DNA of 64,000 bases from Ignavibacteriales bacterium (GTDB lineage: Bacteria > Bacteroidota > Ignavibacteria > Ignavibacteriales > Melioribacteraceae), in contig JAPLFG010000003.1 in NCBI GenBank assembly GCA_026390795.1, positions 1,302,001 to 1,366,000 on the forward strand. Reading direction: 5' to 3'. The position numbers and the translations under genes are program-made. The notes under the pieces were generated by a model. It searched no databases. It was given only the letters and a program-made list of their open reading frames with translations, and was not told the DNA's origin. Positions 44,877 through 54,451 of this stretch are shown piece after piece. How positions within the stretch are numbered: position 1 is the stretch's first letter; each line of letters starts with the position of its first letter.

Positions 44877-45464
44877 ATGGCCGCTGAAAAAAATATTTCC
44901 GATAATGAATTGCTAATTCAGCTTAAGAATGTTAATGCGCATGCGCTTAAAATTCTTTTCGATAGATATTACCCGGGCTTATTCTACTTCGCAATACAAT
45001 TGTTGAAGAATCACCAGTTAGCCGAAGAGGTCGTGATGGATGTATTCCTCAATCTTTGGACGAAGAAAGCTACAATTGAAATCAACACGAGCTTAAAAGC
45101 ATATCTTTATACATCGGTTAGAAACCAATCTTTGAATTATATCAAAAGAAACCGGGCTAAATTCGAACACGTCGATTATATAGATGGCGTCAATATTTCA
45201 TCGGATTTCTCTGCAGACCAACCGATTCATACTGAGGATCTCATAAAAGAAATTAACGCGCTTCTGAAAAAACTTCCGAGGAAAAGAGAACTGATCTTTC
45301 GGATGAACCGTTTTGATGGACTAACCTACAAAGAAATAGCCGAAACGCTTTCCATTTCTGTGAATACGGTTCAGAATCAGATGGTTAAAGCGGCAAAATA
45401 CATCTCAGGTAAATATCCCGGCTTCAAAAAACTCTTCACAATTTTTCTTTCATTATTTCCATAA
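44877..45464 (+). CDS. FecI-like ECF sigma factor
   Basis: 195-aa sigma factor of the Bacteroidota FecI type. Region 2 helices run about 20-85 (FDRYYPGLFYFAIQLLKNH, then EVVMDVFLNLW), and region 4 ends in TYKEIAETLSISVNTVQNQM. It directs RNA polymerase to the genes following it, or others, once released by the FecR protein. FecR gene starts 79 nt downstream. The start ATG at 44877 is the one with the family-like N-terminus. Confidence 0.93.
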   Translation: MAAEKNISDNELLIQLKNVNAHALKILFDRYYPGLFYFAIQLLKNHQLAEEVVMDVFLNLWTKKATIEINTSLKAYLYTSVRNQSLNYIKRNRAKFEHVDYIDGVNISSDFSADQPIHTEDLIKEINALLKKLPRKRELIFRMNRFDGLTYKEIAETLSISVNTVQNQMVKAAKYISGKYPGFKKLFTIFLSLFP

Positions 45465-45543
45465 TAATTTTACCGCCAGTAGTAGATCGATTACAAAATT
45501 GTTGTCTTATAGGTAAAGAATATTTACAAATAGGATAAATTTT

Positions 45544-46590
45544 ATGAACGAAGAAAATTTCATCGAGCTAGTGACAAAATATTTGTCAAAGGAATCCACG
45601 CCCGATGAAAACATTCAACTAAATGAACTCTTAAAACAGGAGGAGTATAACCGTCTTTTTCTTTCGATTTCTGAAAAGTGGAATGTGGTGAAAGATCCGG
45701 CAGAACTATCGCACTCGTATCTTGCTGATAGATTTAATTCTCTGACAAGTAAAATTAAGAAGCACGATCCTTCATTTGATACTTACCGAGAGGGAAAAAT
45801 AAGAACATTTTTTTCGCAACCGTACTTATTGCGAGTAGCGGCTTCTATTATTTTCTTTTTGACTATCGGCGTTTCTGCGCTCTATTATTGGGGTGTAATA
45901 AAATCCAACAATGATTCAATTGTTTGGAAAAGCAAATCTACGATGATGGGTGAAAAATCTTTGGTCACGCTCTCTGATGGAACAAAAATAATTCTCAATG
46001 CTGATAGTAAATTGAAATTCCCTTCATCATTTGAAAAAGCGTTGCGTGAAGTTTATCTGGAAGGAGAAGCCTACTTTGAAGTGACCCACAACCCGGCAAA
46101 GCCTTTTGTTGTTCATTCCGGCGATCTAACGACAACAGTTCTCGGCACCAAATTTAATGTTTGCGCCTATCCAAACGAAAATGATGTTTCGGTTGCACTG
46201 ATAGAAGGTAAAGTCCAAGTCTCTGCCGATAAAAGCAATTTGAAAAGAGAGGTCGTTTTGCTTACGCCATCACAGCAACTTATATACAACATAGAAGAGG
46301 CAAAAGGCATTGTGGATATATTCGATTCACAAAAAGTACTTGGTTGGAAAGAGAACAAACTCATTTTCGACAATGAACGGCTTTCTACAGTTTTGATTCA
46401 CCTAGAAAGAGCTTTCGGTACAAAGTTTGTACTAGCCGATAAATCGTTTGGCAATCTCAAAATAAGAGCCAACTTCGAAAAGGAATCTCCATTGACAATT
46501 GCCGAAGTAATTAAGAAAGCTACAGGGCTTTGGTATAAACGGATAAAAGAGAACCACGAATTGAAAGAAATAGTTTTCTTCAAAAAATAA
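45544..46590 (+). CDS. FecR-type anti-sigma factor
   Basis: 348-aa single-pass membrane protein. Cytosolic N-terminal anti-sigma part (residues 1-90, with LVTKYLSKESTPDENIQLNELL), membrane helix about residue 96-118 (LRVAASIIFFLTIGVSALYYW), periplasmic FecR domain (about 130-235, including EGEAYFEV and GTKFNVCAYPNE) and a C-terminal DUF4974 domain (about 260-348). It senses the TonB-receptor STN domain in the periplasm. It sits between its sigma factor and the S41/TonB genes. Confidence 0.93.
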   Translation: MNEENFIELVTKYLSKESTPDENIQLNELLKQEEYNRLFLSISEKWNVVKDPAELSHSYLADRFNSLTSKIKKHDPSFDTYREGKIRTFFSQPYLLRVAASIIFFLTIGVSALYYWGVIKSNNDSIVWKSKSTMMGEKSLVTLSDGTKIILNADSKLKFPSSFEKALREVYLEGEAYFEVTHNPAKPFVVHSGDLTTTVLGTKFNVCAYPNENDVSVALIEGKVQVSADKSNLKREVVLLTPSQQLIYNIEEAKGIVDIFDSQKVLGWKENKLIFDNERLSTVLIHLERAFGTKFVLADKSFGNLKIRANFEKESPLTIAEVIKKATGLWYKRIKENHELKEIVFFKK

Positions 46591-46607
46591 TTGTGCTGAG
46601 GCTCCAG

Positions 46608-47990
46608 ATGAAGATCAAAAAAAATTTTCATGCCGTCTCATTTTTGTTCATATTGGTTATTTTTTCGACAAGCTGCAAAGAAAATTTAAATGAGCCAATA
46701 CAAACAAAAGCAGATCTGCTTACCGGAACATCATGGCAAATCCAAAAAGTTTTCGATATAAGTTCCAGTCCCGGACAGAAAATCGACATCTCTTCTCAGT
46801 TACCATACATATCACAGACATTTAGCAAAGACGGCACTTATACAACACCAATTCATAACGGGACATGGGAGTTAATCAACGGCGAAACAAAAATTCTTTT
46901 CGACAAAGGAACTTCATCCGAGAATATTGCGGAGATCCTTGAACTGACTTCAACCATTTTTCGTATGAGTATGAAGGAACCAACTGCTTCCATTTCTTCT
47001 ACATGGGAAATAACTTTTATTCCGGTTTCCAGTTCTGTTTTAAAAGATAAATCACCCGAGAATAATTTTGAAACCTTATGGAAAGAGTTCGACGCAAGAT
47101 ATTCCTTCTTTATAATTAAAAATATCAATTGGGATTCACTTTATTCCGTCTATCGTCCCCAAGCAACAAATAAAACAACCGACCCTCAACTTTTTCAGAT
47201 CGCATCTTCTCTATTGAGCAATTTTAAAGATGGTCATGTAAGTTTATCAACACCATACGGTAATTACTTTTATACCGAATGGTACAGCCGCTATCCAAAT
47301 AATTTTCTTGGTATGGAGGTTATAATTAATTATTTAAATACCGATTACGGGACTACCGCCGGCGGATATATACACTATGGAAAAGTAGCGAACGACATCG
47401 GCTACATTTACGTTGGTCCAAATCTTATGGGTGATCAAACCGAGTGGTCAAAAGGTATCGACCGGGTAATTGATTCACTCAAAGAGATGCGTGGAATTAT
47501 CGTTGATATCAGAAACAACGGCGGCGGCAGCGACATTTTGGGTAATATTGTAGCAAGCCGGTTTGCAGACAAACAAAGAATTTACAGTTACACCAAAGTG
47601 CGCAATGGTCCCAAGCATACCGATTTCACGGAATATATTTCGCATCCTATAGCACCGCAAGGATTGAGGCAATTTACAAAACCGGTTGCGCTCCTAACCA
47701 ACCGTCATTGCTTCAGCAGTGCGGAGGGAACAACTTTGATGTTCCGTACTCTGCCTAATGTAACAATTATCGGCGATACAACTGGCGGTGGTTCGGCAAA
47801 TCCAATAACACTACAACTTCCAAATGGATGGAGCTACAGAGTTTCCCGTTGGATTCAATACACCGCTGATCAAGAAGTGTTCGAAGGAAAAGGATTACCG
47901 CCGGACATTCCCGTAAGAATAACCAATGCGGACGAGGCAGCGCGTCGTGATGTTATTTTGGAACGGGCTATTCAATTTTTACAAAAGTGA
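46608..47990 (+). CDS. S41-family protease lipoprotein
   Basis: 460-aa secreted lipoprotein (lipobox FSTSC near residue 20). After an N-terminal beta-rich region (about 25-130) follows a tail-specific-protease-like S41 domain: GHVSLSTPYG, VDIRNNGGGSDILGN, and the catalytic Ser in NRHCFSSAEGTTLMF followed by GDTTGGGSANP. A PDZ domain is not obvious. The start at 46608 has GAGG nearby and the lipobox right after; a GTG frame extends to 46593. Located between FecR and the TonB receptor, so it may process receptor or ligand. Confidence 0.88.
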   Translation: MKIKKNFHAVSFLFILVIFSTSCKENLNEPIQTKADLLTGTSWQIQKVFDISSSPGQKIDISSQLPYISQTFSKDGTYTTPIHNGTWELINGETKILFDKGTSSENIAEILELTSTIFRMSMKEPTASISSTWEITFIPVSSSVLKDKSPENNFETLWKEFDARYSFFIIKNINWDSLYSVYRPQATNKTTDPQLFQIASSLLSNFKDGHVSLSTPYGNYFYTEWYSRYPNNFLGMEVIINYLNTDYGTTAGGYIHYGKVANDIGYIYVGPNLMGDQTEWSKGIDRVIDSLKEMRGIIVDIRNNGGGSDILGNIVASRFADKQRIYSYTKVRNGPKHTDFTEYISHPIAPQGLRQFTKPVALLTNRHCFSSAEGTTLMFRTLPNVTIIGDTTGGGSANPITLQLPNGWSYRVSRWIQYTADQEVFEGKGLPPDIPVRITNADEAARRDVILERAIQFLQK

Positions 47991-48038
47991 AGCAGGAGAA
48001 TTAATTATGATCTTGGCCTATTCTACCGTTGAAAGAAC

Positions 48039-50738
48039 ATGGTAAAAACTAAATTTCATTTCTATCGACGGATCTGTTGCATTACTCTTGCAGTTATTGT
48101 ACTGCATGTGATTTTTTCAAATATGGTTATTGCTTCGGTTGAAGGAAGAAATCTTCGCGATATTAAAATAACTTTAGACGCTGTTGATGTTACACTGGAA
48201 AAAATTTTACAGATGATTGAGGACAAGACAAATTTCAAATTCTTCTACATAAAAGAAGAAATTCCGTTAAATGAAAAAGCAACAATAAAAGTGAACAATG
48301 AATCAATGTATCGTCTACTCGTCTCTCTCGCAAAAGATTACGGATTGGAATTCAAAAGAGTTAACAATCAAATCGTGGTAAAGAAAAGTACGAATGCAAA
48401 CATAAACAACGATCGTGTCGGTGAATCAACAATTAAAATAAATGGAAAGGTTATTGATTCAAGTAACGGGGAATCCCTTCCCGGTGCATCAATTTCAATT
48501 GAGAACACTCAATCCGGAACGATAGCAAATTTCAGCGGTGAGTTTGAACTTGATCTGAACGAAATTCCGTCGGTAATTCTTGTTTCATATGTTGGGTATA
48601 AAACAGAGCGGATAATTATTACGACTAACGATTCAACTTATGCTGTTCCTTTAACTCCGGTTTCTTATATGCTTCAGGAAGTAAGTGTCTTTTCGCGTCA
48701 ATCAAGTAGTGAGATAAGTTTGACTTCTATCCGGAATGAACAGGTGAATAATTTTGCCGGATTTACAAAAGATGCTCTCCGTTCAGTACAACTTTTTCCC
48801 GGAGTAAGCAATAACAACGAAGGTACTGCTCTTTTTAATGTTCGCGGTGGAACTTTTGACGAAAATCTAGTGCTTGTTAATGGTGTTGAAATCTACAGCC
48901 CGTTTCATTTAAAGGCAATGTCACCCATGGGCGTTGGAATATTCAACATTGATCTCGTAAAGAATATTGATTTTTCTTCCGGCGGTTACAGCGCCGAATA
49001 TGGAAATGCTCTAAGTTCAATTATGAATTTAGAGTATGACAAGGGAAATAATTCTTCTTATTCGGGCAGAGTCGATTTGAGCATGATCGATTTGTCTTTG
49101 CTTTTACGAGGACCGCTTACATCAAAAGGTTCATTCGCTTTTGCTCTTAGACATAGTTACCTCGACATGCTTATGAGATCGCTTCATGCCGATGTTGGAA
49201 TTAATCTTTCGTATTATGATTTACAAGGTACATTTAATTATAAAATAAGTGATTCCGATATTGTAACGACAACTCTAATCTTCTCGAAAGATAAGGATAC
49301 TCAGGATCCAACCACGGATTATTACGGCTCACAATGGCTTGCCACAATAAACAAACAGAGAGTCACCGCATCGTATAATGGAGTAAACTACAGAGTTGTT
49401 GATGCAAATTATCACAACACTTTACTCGCAACGAAATACGATAAAATCTTTTCTCCGCGTTTTTCCGCACACACTATTTTGTCCTTGTACGATGAGGCGG
49501 AGTATGAGACTATGCATCAAACAAAAAAGCAGGATTACACTTACCAGAACTTTCCCGACCTTTGGGCGGCATACAGGTATTATGCGAATTATTTAAATCA
49601 ATCGGATACAAAAACATTATCGGCCAAGCAGACCTTTATTTTTGCGCCTTCACCTTTCTATACGATTAAAACAGGATTTTCCTACAAAAGAATTTTATAC
49701 GATTTAGATAAAAATGCGGGTACAGAAGAATATTTTTCCGATAACATCAATTATAATCCAACTATTACAACTATTTATTATCCTAAAAATCCGTTATACA
49801 ACGATACGGCAGACGTACATTTTGCTTCTTATAGAACCGAAGGTTTTATTGAGAACATTATTCAACCGTTGGACAACCTTGTAATTAATGCCGGATTCCG
49901 CAGTGATTATTTCGCTCTAAACAAACAGGCTAAATTTTCACCGCGGTTAAATTTATCTTATACATTCCCCCAGGATTTTATTCTCAGACTTTCATGGGGC
50001 GTTTATTACCAGCCCCCGACATTCAAACAGCTGAAGTATTACGAACCGTCGGCAGCAAACACACCATACGCCAAGGCTATTCACTTCGTTGCCGGTGTAG
50101 AAAGAAACTTTTCGAGTGATCTATTTGCCAAGATAGAGTTTTATTACAAGAAATATTCCGACCTTCTTCCTGTTAGCCGAATGAGCGACGGCTCTCTTCA
50201 ATACTTTGATAAACAAAACAGCGCCGAGGGATCTGCCGCCGGATTTGATTTTCAGATGATTGCTAAATTTTCCCCTTGCGATCTCTGGCTGAACTATGGA
50301 TTTCTAAATGCTAGAGAGAAGCTTTACGCGGAAAGTGAGTATTACCCGCGTTATACCGATCAGCGTCATACTTTATCTGCAGTATTAAATGCTCATCTTG
50401 GTTCTATGTGGGAGTCGAGTATTAGATTTTTTTACGGAAGCGGTTACGCGTTTACACCATATGGCACCAGCTACAATCCCAGCAAAAGAAATTTCGAATG
50501 GGTGCCGCTGCAGAAAAACTCTGATCATTACCCGTCGTATGTAAGGTTTGATCTAAGACTAAGTAAATCTTTCGAGCTGTTTAATAACCTGCTGAATATT
50601 TATATCGATGTGTTGAATATATTCGGCAAGAGAAACGTCCTTTCTTTTAACTATACCTATAACAGCTCAACGCCTGTAAGAAAAGACAATCCTCTTCTGC
50701 CAATACTACCTTCTTTAGGAATCTTATATAATTTTTAA
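48039..50738 (+). CDS. TonB-dependent receptor with STN and carboxypeptidase-like N-terminal domains
   Basis: 899-aa outer-membrane transducer. N-terminal signal, then STN domain (about 45-115), which talks to FecR; a CarboxypepD_reg-like beta-sandwich (about 130-215, ending in SYVGYKTERII); TonB plug (about 215-330, RSVQLFPGVSNNNEG, FNVRGGTFDENLVLVNGVEIY); the rest is the 22-strand barrel with aromatic C-terminus (LPSLGILYNF). No SusD partner is found. Substrate unknown. Follows the S41 gene by 48 nt and completes a sigma/anti-sigma/protease/receptor operon. Confidence 0.94.
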   Translation: MVKTKFHFYRRICCITLAVIVLHVIFSNMVIASVEGRNLRDIKITLDAVDVTLEKILQMIEDKTNFKFFYIKEEIPLNEKATIKVNNESMYRLLVSLAKDYGLEFKRVNNQIVVKKSTNANINNDRVGESTIKINGKVIDSSNGESLPGASISIENTQSGTIANFSGEFELDLNEIPSVILVSYVGYKTERIIITTNDSTYAVPLTPVSYMLQEVSVFSRQSSSEISLTSIRNEQVNNFAGFTKDALRSVQLFPGVSNNNEGTALFNVRGGTFDENLVLVNGVEIYSPFHLKAMSPMGVGIFNIDLVKNIDFSSGGYSAEYGNALSSIMNLEYDKGNNSSYSGRVDLSMIDLSLLLRGPLTSKGSFAFALRHSYLDMLMRSLHADVGINLSYYDLQGTFNYKISDSDIVTTTLIFSKDKDTQDPTTDYYGSQWLATINKQRVTASYNGVNYRVVDANYHNTLLATKYDKIFSPRFSAHTILSLYDEAEYETMHQTKKQDYTYQNFPDLWAAYRYYANYLNQSDTKTLSAKQTFIFAPSPFYTIKTGFSYKRILYDLDKNAGTEEYFSDNINYNPTITTIYYPKNPLYNDTADVHFASYRTEGFIENIIQPLDNLVINAGFRSDYFALNKQAKFSPRLNLSYTFPQDFILRLSWGVYYQPPTFKQLKYYEPSAANTPYAKAIHFVAGVERNFSSDLFAKIEFYYKKYSDLLPVSRMSDGSLQYFDKQNSAEGSAAGFDFQMIAKFSPCDLWLNYGFLNAREKLYAESEYYPRYTDQRHTLSAVLNAHLGSMWESSIRFFYGSGYAFTPYGTSYNPSKRNFEWVPLQKNSDHYPSYVRFDLRLSKSFELFNNLLNIYIDVLNIFGKRNVLSFNYTYNSSTPVRKDNPLLPILPSLGILYNF

Positions 50739-50780
50739 AACCGAAATTTTTCTCTCCGGCTTTAAAAGCGTAGAAACATA

Positions 50781-53222
50781 TTATTCTTCTGCGCCTTCGT
50801 CTTCCGGAATTACGCGGGCGATATCGGCAATGTCGTCGCCTTCATTCAAGCGGATCAATCGAACACCCTGTGTGTTTCTTCCCATTACACGGAGTTCTTT
50901 GACTGCTTGACGAATTACCATTCCTCCCGTTGTGATGATTACAAGTTCGTCGGCATCGTTCACTTCTTTCATCGCAATCAATTTTCCGTTTCTATCGGAA
51001 GTTTTTACGGTTATAACTCCTTTGCCGCCGCGTTTTGACAATCTGTAATCTTCTATCTCGGAACGTTTACCGAATCCTTTTTCAGTAACAACCATTAATG
51101 TTGTTGCATTACGGATAACCAGCATTCCAATTACAACGTCATTCTTACCCAATCTGATACCACGTACACCGGTTGCGGTACGGCCCATATTACGAACATC
51201 TTTTTCGTTGAAGCGAACGGCCATTCCATTTTTTGTACCGATTATAATTTCGTTCTTTCCTTCGCTTAATTTTGCTTCGATCAAGCGATCGTTGCCGCTA
51301 AGATTAATAGCGATTATTCCGCCTTTACGGATATTTGAGTAAGCGGAAAGAACTGTTTTTTTGATTGTTCCCTGTTCGGTCGCCATAACAATATATTTAT
51401 CATCAGTAAATTCTTTTACCGAGACGAACGCCGTGATGTTCTCTTCTTTATCTTTTTCAATTAGATTAAGAATCGAACGTCCTTTTGTGGCACGTCCGCC
51501 TTCCGGAATTTCGTGAACTTTTAGCCAGTAACATTTTCCTTTATCCGTAAAGAACATAATATAGTGATGCGTTGATGCAACAAACATATGCTCAATAAAA
51601 TCTTCTTCGCGGGTTCCGGCTCCGGTTACACCTTTACCGCCTCTTCCTTGTCTGCGGTATCCACTAACAGGAAAACGTTTTATAAATCCCGCGTGAGAAA
51701 TTGTAACAACAACATCTTCTTCGGCAATAATATCTTCTAGTTTGAACTCCTGCAGCTGCATTTCAATTTTTGTTCTCCGCTCATCGGCATATTTTTCTCT
51801 TAGGGCAAGAAGTTCTTCTCTAATTATTGACCATCTTCTCTTTTCGTTTGTCAGAATGCCTTTTAATTTTTCGATGAACTTGAGCACTTCTTTATATTCA
51901 TCTTCTATCTTCTGTCTTTCAAGTCCGGTTAAGCGCTGCAATCTCATATCAAGAATTGCTTTAGCTTGAATTTCGGAAAGCTTGAACTTCTTCATCAAGC
52001 TTGTTTTTGCTGTCTCGGCATCTCTCGATTTTTTGATCGTCTGAATTACCGCATCAATATTATCAAGAGCAATTATGTATCCTTCCAAAATGTGTGCGCG
52101 TCTTTCGGCAGCATCAAGATCAAACTTTGTTCGTTTGATCAACACATCCATTCTGTGATCGAGGAAGTACTGCATCATTTGCTGAAGAGTTAAAACTCTC
52201 GGCTGACCGTTTACAAGCGCGAGCATTATCACACCGAATGTTACCTGCATCTGTGTGTGTTTAAAGAGCTGGTTAAGAGTAACTGCCGGCTGCCCGTCGC
52301 GTTTTAATTCAATTACGATTCTCATTCCGTCACGGTCGGATTCATCTCTAATATTTGAGATCCCTTCAACTTTTCCTTCGCGAACTAGATCTGCAATCTT
52401 TTCAATTAGAGAGGCTTTATTAACTTGATACGGAATTTCCGTGATGATAATATTTTCTCTATCATTCTTGAGAGTTTCAATATTAGCTTTTGCGCGGATG
52501 ACTATTCTACCGCGTCCGGTTAGAAAAGCTTCTTTCACTCCTTCGTAACCGTAAATAATTCCTCCGGTTGGAAAATCCGGTGCTTTAACAATCTTTATCA
52601 ATTCTTCCGCAGTTGTTTTCGGTTTATCAATTATCGCAACAAGTCCGTCAATAATTTCGCCAAGATTATGCGGCGGAATATTTGTAGCCATACCGACAGC
52701 AATGCCGCTTGCGCCGTTAATCAATAAGTTCGGCAAATATGATGGAAGAACTGTCGGCTCTTGTAATGATTCATCAAAGTTTGGAACAAAACTTACAGTG
52801 TTCTTATCGAGGTCGCGCAGCATTTCATCCGCAATTCGCGCAAGTCGCGCTTCAGTGTAACGCATAGCCGCAGGTGAGTCGCCGTCAACGGAACCAAAAT
52901 TTCCCTGTCCGTCTACAAGCGGATAACGCAAGGAAAAATCCTGCACCATACGAACCATTGAATCGTAAACCGCTGTGTCACCGTGCGGGTGATACTTACC
53001 AAGCACCTCACCCACGATACGTGCGGATTTTTTATACGGCTTATTGTGCGGAACTCCAAGTTCGTGCATGCCGAATAGAACGCGGCGGTGAACAGGCTTT
53101 AATCCGTCCCTTACATCGGGCAATGCGCGCGCAACAATTACGCTCATAGCATAATCGATGTAAGATGATTTCATTTCTTCTTCAAGTGTTACGGGTACTA
53201 CTTTTTCGAATATTGTGGTCAT
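50781..53222 (-). CDS. gyrA: DNA gyrase subunit A
   Basis: 813-aa type IIA topoisomerase subunit. The DNA-cleaving Tyr122 is in AAMRYTEAR, at the same number as in E. coli. The quinolone region reads [10 protein letters not shown], with Thr at position 83 and Asp at 87. C-terminal pinwheel repeats with the GyrA box near QGRGGKG confirm gyrase rather than ParC. Ends with an acidic tail. It lies apart from gyrB, separated by the HNH/zinc-ribbon cassette and the MgtE gene. Confidence 0.97.
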   Translation of the reverse strand: MTTIFEKVVPVTLEEEMKSSYIDYAMSVIVARALPDVRDGLKPVHRRVLFGMHELGVPHNKPYKKSARIVGEVLGKYHPHGDTAVYDSMVRMVQDFSLRYPLVDGQGNFGSVDGDSPAAMRYTEARLARIADEMLRDLDKNTVSFVPNFDESLQEPTVLPSYLPNLLINGASGIAVGMATNIPPHNLGEIIDGLVAIIDKPKTTAEELIKIVKAPDFPTGGIIYGYEGVKEAFLTGRGRIVIRAKANIETLKNDRENIIITEIPYQVNKASLIEKIADLVREGKVEGISNIRDESDRDGMRIVIELKRDGQPAVTLNQLFKHTQMQVTFGVIMLALVNGQPRVLTLQQMMQYFLDHRMDVLIKRTKFDLDAAERRAHILEGYIIALDNIDAVIQTIKKSRDAETAKTSLMKKFKLSEIQAKAILDMRLQRLTGLERQKIEDEYKEVLKFIEKLKGILTNEKRRWSIIREELLALREKYADERRTKIEMQLQEFKLEDIIAEEDVVVTISHAGFIKRFPVSGYRRQGRGGKGVTGAGTREEDFIEHMFVASTHHYIMFFTDKGKCYWLKVHEIPEGGRATKGRSILNLIEKDKEENITAFVSVKEFTDDKYIVMATEQGTIKKTVLSAYSNIRKGGIIAINLSGNDRLIEAKLSEGKNEIIIGTKNGMAVRFNEKDVRNMGRTATGVRGIRLGKNDVVIGMLVIRNATTLMVVTEKGFGKRSEIEDYRLSKRGGKGVITVKTSDRNGKLIAMKEVNDADELVIITTGGMVIRQAVKELRVMGRNTQGVRLIRLNEGDDIADIARVIPEDEGAEE

Positions 53223-53279
53223 GTTTTACTTCTGATTTAGGATTTTGAATTTATGATTTATTTTTTTCTATCTTCTGTC

Positions 53280-53299
53280 ATTCCGGCGAAAGCCGGAAT
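53280..53299. repeat. Perfect GAAA-tetraloop hairpin upstream of gyrA
   Basis: ATTCCGGC (53280-53287) GAAA GCCGGAAT (53292-53299): an 8-bp perfect stem closed by a GNRA-type loop. It lies between the start of gyrA and the end of the HNH gene. The pattern is like the widely dispersed ATTCC..GGAAT REP elements of many bacteria; copies elsewhere in this genome would confirm it. Confidence 0.65.
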
Positions 53300-53353
53300 C
53301 TATTACTCTTTCTCTAATTTTTCGAATATGGGTCATCGAAAGTTCTTCTGTGT

Positions 53354-54202
53354 TTAATTGAAAACATTTTTATACGTATTGGTTAAATATTTATCGAGTT
53401 TTACTTGGTTAACTATATGCTCTCGATTGTTAAAAACAACTTTTATTAACCAACCCTCTTGATAAAAGTGTTTTACTTCAGCATAAGTAAATTGTCTATG
53501 GCAATTTGCACAAACTACTATCAAATTTTTCGGGTTGTTTCCAGTTTGAGGTTCTAGGTGATGAATTTCAAAGAAAGGTTTATTGTCTCTTTTCAAAAAC
53601 CAAAAGTCACAAACCTGACAATGCCCCTTATAAACTTTTTCTAAAATGATTTTCAAGTTAGGTGGTGTGTTTTCTTTAACCTTTACACTTACCCTAGTTC
53701 TTTCCTTTCTGTTCGTTGGCAATTCTTGTGATAATCTATACAATTCTCGAAGAATTGTTTCTTGTTCCTCCAAGTAATTCCATTTAGCAATTTCTAATAA
53801 ACTCGTTCTTGCATCATCTTCGTTTTTAGATATATCGAATTTATTTTGTACGTTCTTAACTCGCTCAATAAATTTCTTCTCCGTAATGAATCGATAAACT
53901 CTTTTTTTGTTATTAATCGCTTGAATTAAAATTTCGTCTCCCGCAGAAATATTATTCTTTCTATACCACTCCGAAAGACCATAAACTCTTGCTTCTCTAT
54001 TTTTTTCTGAGATAATAAATTTTTTCTCTTGTAATATGTTAGAGCTATCAAAATAAATGTATATCTCAATGCTTTGTTTTGGAAAAATATCAAGCATGGC
54101 AGTTGGTATTGCTAGAAGACCATACTCAAGTCTACTCCTAGTCATTCTGATCGTTGTATAGTTATAATTTATGGGGCTTTGTTTTTTTATTAATTCTATC
54201 AT
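53354..54202 (-). CDS. HNH endonuclease with an N-terminal B3-like DNA-binding region
   Basis: 282-aa protein. The C-terminal HNH nuclease (about 180-260) shows Cys195-x2-Cys198, the His-His pair at 214-215 (EIHHLEP), Cys231-x2-Cys234 and His235 (CANCHRQF). The N-terminal half has a beta-rich segment with GLSEWYRKNNISAGDEI, which resembles B3/EcoRII-N pseudobarrel DNA-binding domains; that part is inference. The ATG at 54202 follows the zinc-ribbon stop by 4 nt; an earlier ATG at 54280 would overlap that gene by 74 nt. AT-richer than its neighbours by eye, with no methyltransferase nearby. Could be a restriction-like or homing-type enzyme. Confidence 0.78.
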   Translation of the reverse strand: MIELIKKQSPINYNYTTIRMTRSRLEYGLLAIPTAMLDIFPKQSIEIYIYFDSSNILQEKKFIISEKNREARVYGLSEWYRKNNISAGDEILIQAINNKKRVYRFITEKKFIERVKNVQNKFDISKNEDDARTSLLEIAKWNYLEEQETILRELYRLSQELPTNRKERTRVSVKVKENTPPNLKIILEKVYKGHCQVCDFWFLKRDNKPFFEIHHLEPQTGNNPKNLIVVCANCHRQFTYAEVKHFYQEGWLIKVVFNNREHIVNQVKLDKYLTNTYKNVFN

Positions 54203-54206
54203 CTTA

Positions 54207-54422
54207 TTAGAATCCAAATTCTTTTCCTGTTCCCACCACTTTATCGCATTCGGGACACCTAACTTCTTGAGCGGGATCATCTATAAGAGAATTATGCGCC
54301 GTACACTCCCAAGCGTTCCCGTTCCATGACCACTGTTCTGTCATTTCAGCAGAAAAATTAATAGTGGTTAATTCAAAACCGCATTCTTTACAATTTTTTC
54401 TTTCAAAATTTTTATCGCTCAT
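54207..54422 (-). CDS. Small zinc-ribbon protein paired with the HNH endonuclease
   Basis: 71-aa protein with Cys11-x2-Cys14 and Cys56-x2-Cys59, plus Cys40 and His43 between; the two CxxC pairs likely hold one zinc ion. Acidic and aromatic in the middle (EQWSWNGNAWEC). I do not recognise the family. Its stop codon is 4 nt from the HNH start, so the two are translated as a unit. Possible roles are nucleic-acid binding, an inhibitor or a target-recognition subunit. Confidence 0.65.
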   Translation of the reverse strand: MSDKNFERKNCKECGFELTTINFSAEMTEQWSWNGNAWECTAHNSLIDDPAQEVRCPECDKVVGTGKEFGF

Positions 54423-54451
54423 TAATGTTCCCCTTTAACAAATAGTTTCTT

